NCBI RefSeq assembly: GCF_963667405.1
Contig: NZ_OY763408.1
Location: 515,757-579,756 of the forward strand
Length of the DNA stretch: 64,000 bases
Origin: an uncultured Sphaerochaeta sp.
GTDB lineage: Bacteria; Spirochaetota; Spirochaetia; Sphaerochaetales; Sphaerochaetaceae
Direction: 5' to 3'
Position 1 is the first letter of the stretch, and every line of letters starts with the position of its first letter. A program made the position numbers and the translations under genes. The notes below the pieces were generated by a model. That model saw only the letters and a program-made list of their open reading frames with translations, ran no database searches and was not told where the DNA came from. Shown piece after piece: positions 61,691 to 64,000 of this stretch.

Positions 61691-62776
61691 ATGGATCTTA
61701 AAGACAAACTTGAGGAGCTTTCAATTCGAGTGAACCGAATGAAGGATTCTATCCTTATTGAGGAAGCAACCAAAACTGCGTGCATTCTTCCATTCATTCA
61801 AGCCTTGGGATACGACATTTTCAATCCCTGTGAAGTAATTCCTGAATTTGTTGCTGATGCCCCAGGGAAAAAGGGAGAAAAGGTTGACTATGCGATTCTT
61901 AAGGATAATGAAATTATTATCTTGATTGAATGCAAACCTATTGGTGCTGTTCTGGAATTGAAATATGCAGCTCAGCTTTCCCGGTATTTTCAATTTACTT
62001 CAGCAAGATTTGGTGTATTAACAGATGGGATTCGATATCTTTTTTATAGTGACATTAAAAAACCAAACATGATGGATGAAATTCCCTTCTTTGAATTCAA
62101 CTTGCTAACAAGCTTCAGCGATAATCAAGGTAGGCAAATTGAAGAACTCAAGAAATTCTCTAAATCATCATTTGATTTGGAGACAATCATTGGGACTGCT
62201 ACAAACCTAAAGACCAGCCGAGCTTTGAAGATAGAAATTGGGAATATGTTCGAAGAGATACCTGATGAATTAGTGAAGCTACTCTCAAAGAACATATATG
62301 AGGGCCGGTTTACCCAACAGATTCTTGACAAGTTCAAAGAGCAAACCAAAAAAGCTTTGAACGAATATATTTCTGATAGGGTGACGGATAGGCTGAATAT
62401 TGCTCTTGCAAGTAATAATACTGAGTCTTCACAGCCGTCTGGAGTTACAGTTTCTCAAGAGCCAACCGAACCAGAGAAAACCAGTAATGGTATCGAGACG
62501 ACAGAAGTAGAGCTTGAGTCTTTAAGGATAATCCAAGCAATAGGAGCCGAGATAGTTGACGTTGAGAGGATTGTCTTGAGAGACGCTAAAACTTATTGCG
62601 CTATATTGTTTGATGATAATAATAGGCAGCCAATTGCGCGGTTATTCTATGGGAAGTCCAAGATGGCGATTGTGATATTTGATGTGGCTGAAGGTACAAA
62701 AATTGAAATTGAGAAGGTATGTCAAATTTATTCTCATCGTGAAAGCATTTTAACGGCAATTAGGAATTATTCATAG
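61691..62776 (+). CDS. HsdR N-terminal-like PD-(D/E)XK protein
   Basis: 361 residues. The N-terminal ~160 match the stand-alone type I restriction R-subunit nuclease domain (HSDR_N_2-like): EEATKTACILPFIQALGYDIF, then catalytic GEKVDYAILKDNEIIILIECKP (Asp ... Glu-Cys-Lys). The rest has a helical linker, a Ser/Thr/Glu-rich spacer (~250-275) and a small beta domain (~285-361). No HsdM, HsdS or helicase is nearby, so this is not a type I system. AAGGAG is 6 nt before the ATG. The family occurs widely in prophages; its activity is untested as far as I know. Confidence 0.85.
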   Translation: MDLKDKLEELSIRVNRMKDSILIEEATKTACILPFIQALGYDIFNPCEVIPEFVADAPGKKGEKVDYAILKDNEIIILIECKPIGAVLELKYAAQLSRYFQFTSARFGVLTDGIRYLFYSDIKKPNMMDEIPFFEFNLLTSFSDNQGRQIEELKKFSKSSFDLETIIGTATNLKTSRALKIEIGNMFEEIPDELVKLLSKNIYEGRFTQQILDKFKEQTKKALNEYISDRVTDRLNIALASNNTESSQPSGVTVSQEPTEPEKTSNGIETTEVELESLRIIQAIGAEIVDVERIVLRDAKTYCAILFDDNNRQPIARLFYGKSKMAIVIFDVAEGTKIEIEKVCQIYSHRESILTAIRNYS

Positions 62777-62801
62777 AAAAAATCACGATTTAGCAATCTA
62801 T

Positions 62802-62839
62802 TACCAAACGAGTAGAAATTACTTGGTACTCGTTTGGTA
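62802..62839. repeat. 13-bp perfect inverted repeat between the nuclease-like and TIR-like genes
   Basis: TACCAAACGAGTA and TACTCGTTTGGTA around a 12-nt spacer. No T-tract, so either an operator for the downstream gene or a Rho-dependent 3' hairpin. Confidence 0.7.
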
Positions 62840-62873
62840 GAAATGTGATCAATCAGCTAAGAGGTTAATCAAG

Positions 62874-63671
62874 ATGGATCTTAATATGTGTTTTGTAATT
62901 CAGCCATTTGATGATGGTAAGTTCGATAAAAGATATCGCGAGACTTTTGTTCCGGCAATTCGAAATGCTAATCTTGAGCCATATAGGGTAGATTTGGATT
63001 ATGGTTCCCAAATTCCAATTGACGACATTGATGACAAGCTCAAACAAAGTGCTATAGTACTGGCTGATATAACATTAGATAATCCAAACGTATGGTTTGA
63101 AGTAGGTTTGGCTATTGCGTATAGAAAACGAATCGTCTTAGTTTGTTCTTCAGAGCGTGTAGGTAAATTCCCTTTTGACATACAGCATCGCTCAGTCTTG
63201 AAGTACACAAATGATGGCAAAGGAGATTTTGAAAAGCTAGAATTGAATATTACTGAGAAGTTAAAAAAATTGATGAGTAAAAAAGAGCTGACAATAAAAC
63301 CTGAATCTGAGATAGGCATAATATCAGAGAAAGATATTTCAGATGAAGCCCTTAATCTATTTGGGATACTCGGGAATCAGATTGAATCTTTTGATGGATC
63401 CGTTCTTTACGGCCAAGTTGTTTCAGAGATGGCAAGCATTGGATATAATAATCTAGCCTTGAACTTGGCAATAAACGAGTTGAAGATAAAGGAATTCATT
63501 CTGATTTGTGAAGAAACGGATAATAATTATAATCCTTACCGAGTGATAAAGATTACTGAGCTGGGGGTGAGCTGGCTGTGTAGTAATAAGACTCGTTTTA
63601 ACTTGAGTCAGCTTCCAAAAGAAGAAGTGCCAAGTCCCAAGGAAAGCGATTTATTTGAGGTTCCATTTTAA
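62874..63671 (+). CDS. TIR-like nucleotide-binding domain with C-terminal winged helix
   Basis: 265 residues. The N-terminal ~120 follow the TIR-like/deoxyribosyltransferase-like pattern: MCFVIQPFDDGKFDKRY, IRNANLEPYRVDLD, IDDKLKQSAIVLADITLDNPNVWFEVGLAIAYRKRIVLV. Residues ~155-240 look like a winged helix (LGNQIESFDGSVLYGQVVSEMASIG). Related domains sense or break NAD-like nucleotides in antiphage systems, but many are untested. No CD-NTase or SIR2 partner is adjacent. GAGGTTAATCAAG precedes the ATG. Likely a regulatory or defence protein. Confidence 0.75.
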   Translation: MDLNMCFVIQPFDDGKFDKRYRETFVPAIRNANLEPYRVDLDYGSQIPIDDIDDKLKQSAIVLADITLDNPNVWFEVGLAIAYRKRIVLVCSSERVGKFPFDIQHRSVLKYTNDGKGDFEKLELNITEKLKKLMSKKELTIKPESEIGIISEKDISDEALNLFGILGNQIESFDGSVLYGQVVSEMASIGYNNLALNLAINELKIKEFILICEETDNNYNPYRVIKITELGVSWLCSNKTRFNLSQLPKEEVPSPKESDLFEVPF

Positions 63672-63688
63672 TCATTTAATAATTGGTA

Positions 63689-63711
63689 TGCACCTCAATC
63701 ACTGAGGTGCA
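63689..63711. terminator. Hairpin between convergent genes
   Basis: TGCACCTCA and TGAGGTGCA form a 9-bp perfect stem around a 5-nt loop between two converging genes. T-tracts are weak. Confidence 0.6.
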
Positions 63712-63714
63712 AAA

Positions 63715-64000
63715 CTAATATGGGTGGCAATGTACCCATCCCACAACCTTCCCCAGGATGACGAGATTCTCGTTTGTCATGGGGATCTCTTCTGTAGAGT
63801 ACCTGGTGTTCTCTGAATGGATGAAGATCATCTGCTCACCGGTACGGAACTCCAGTCTCTTTACCTTCACCTCTCCGTGAAGGGAGATCACATAAATCCC
63901 ATTCTCATCGATATATTCCCTGGCGAAGATGATCACATCTCCGGAGAATATCTGCACCCCGGTCATGGAGTCACCCTTTACAATGGCTGCCACCAATCTT
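63715..64000 (-). CDS. S24 (LexA/CI-like) peptidase, N-terminus beyond the window
   Basis: About 94 residues of the C-terminal autoproteolysis domain. The nucleophile Ser lies in VKGDSMTG and the general-base Lys in EVKVKRLEF, spaced as in LexA, UmuD and phage CI repressors. The frame stays open to the window edge, so any DNA-binding domain lies outside. More GC-rich than the block to its left, so it may belong to the core or to another element. Phage-type repressor is the likeliest identity. Confidence 0.85.
   Translation of the reverse strand, partial: RLVAAIVKGDSMTGVQIFSGDVIIFAREYIDENGIYVISLHGEVKVKRLEFRTGEQMIFIHSENTRYSTEEIPMTNENLVILGKVVGWVHCHPY

Larger units (their letters stand above)
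54950..63711. mobile_element. Genomic island 2: AT-rich mobile/defence block
   Basis: AT-rich throughout, opposite to the core on the left and to the GC-richer S24 gene on the right. It contains phage/plasmid-type genes (XRE-ImmA, primase-like protein, small element proteins), a reverse transcriptase and nuclease/TIR-like proteins, and no housekeeping gene. No integrase or clear att pair is visible, so the borders are approximate and the right end may lie beyond the window. Confidence 0.6.

Noticed and set aside
61691..62776. Type I restriction system
   Set aside because: Only an HsdR N-terminal-like nuclease domain is present; no methylase, specificity subunit or helicase is near.
1..64000. 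CRISPR array
   Set aside because: No run of regularly spaced short direct repeats and no cas-like protein was seen anywhere in the window.

Overview
The window looks like a spirochaete chromosome, most likely Sphaerochaeta or a close relative. The grounds are inference from gene content: a short alanyl-tRNA synthetase without the C-Ala domain, fermentative electron transfer (NfnAB), ATPase-less sugar ABC operons, oxygen/NO defence without respiratory genes, and spirochaete-like exported proteins. The core is GC-rich by eye, while two accessory blocks are clearly AT-rich.

Layout. 1-9.9 kb is core: the end of purL, a small heat-shock gene behind a textbook sigma-54 promoter, a cupin gene, nfnAB, an EIIA-like gene, and an ECF-transporter/folate operon, ending at tRNA-Phe. 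About 10.0-20.8 kb is an AT-rich island next to tRNA-Phe. It holds one six-gene leftward operon: HTH-fused C5 cytosine methylase, PD-(D/E)XK nuclease, MORC/MutL-type GHKL ATPase, Z1 ATPase, DUF4420-like PD-(D/E)XK protein, and AIPR protein. This matches the predicted MORC-type restriction-modification systems. At 20.9-22.7 kb an intact IS1634-family element with 7-bp target duplications has split a nitroreductase gene at its seventh codon.

23.4-54.9 kb is core again: a c-di-GMP receptor enzyme, a Crp/Fnr-RIC-flavodiiron NO/O2 stress cluster with a near-perfect FNR-type box, dprA, alaS, a tandem-MerR gene broken by an in-frame TAG followed by an MFS exporter, rlmN, an OPT transporter, hflX, ychF, lipoproteins, a radical SAM protein, topA, a tail-anchored PIN protein, and a sugar ABC/GH4/LacI catabolic operon. 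tRNA-Arg(CCU) closes this segment.

About 55-63.7 kb is a second AT-rich accessory block: an XRE-ImmA/IrrE peptidase with a partner gene, two small element-associated proteins, an unclassified reverse transcriptase (YCDD) whose gene overlaps that of a small membrane protein, a VirE/BT4734-type primase-like protein, an HsdR_N-like nuclease, and a TIR-like/wHTH protein. It ends with a truncated S24 peptidase gene.

A recurring feature of the core is that many genes start 6-9 nt downstream of a good -10 box with no ribosome-binding site. This suggests that leaderless mRNAs are common in this organism. The best candidates for undescribed biology are the reverse-transcriptase/membrane-protein pair, the six-gene MORC/Z1/AIPR operon, and the leaderless promoter architecture.
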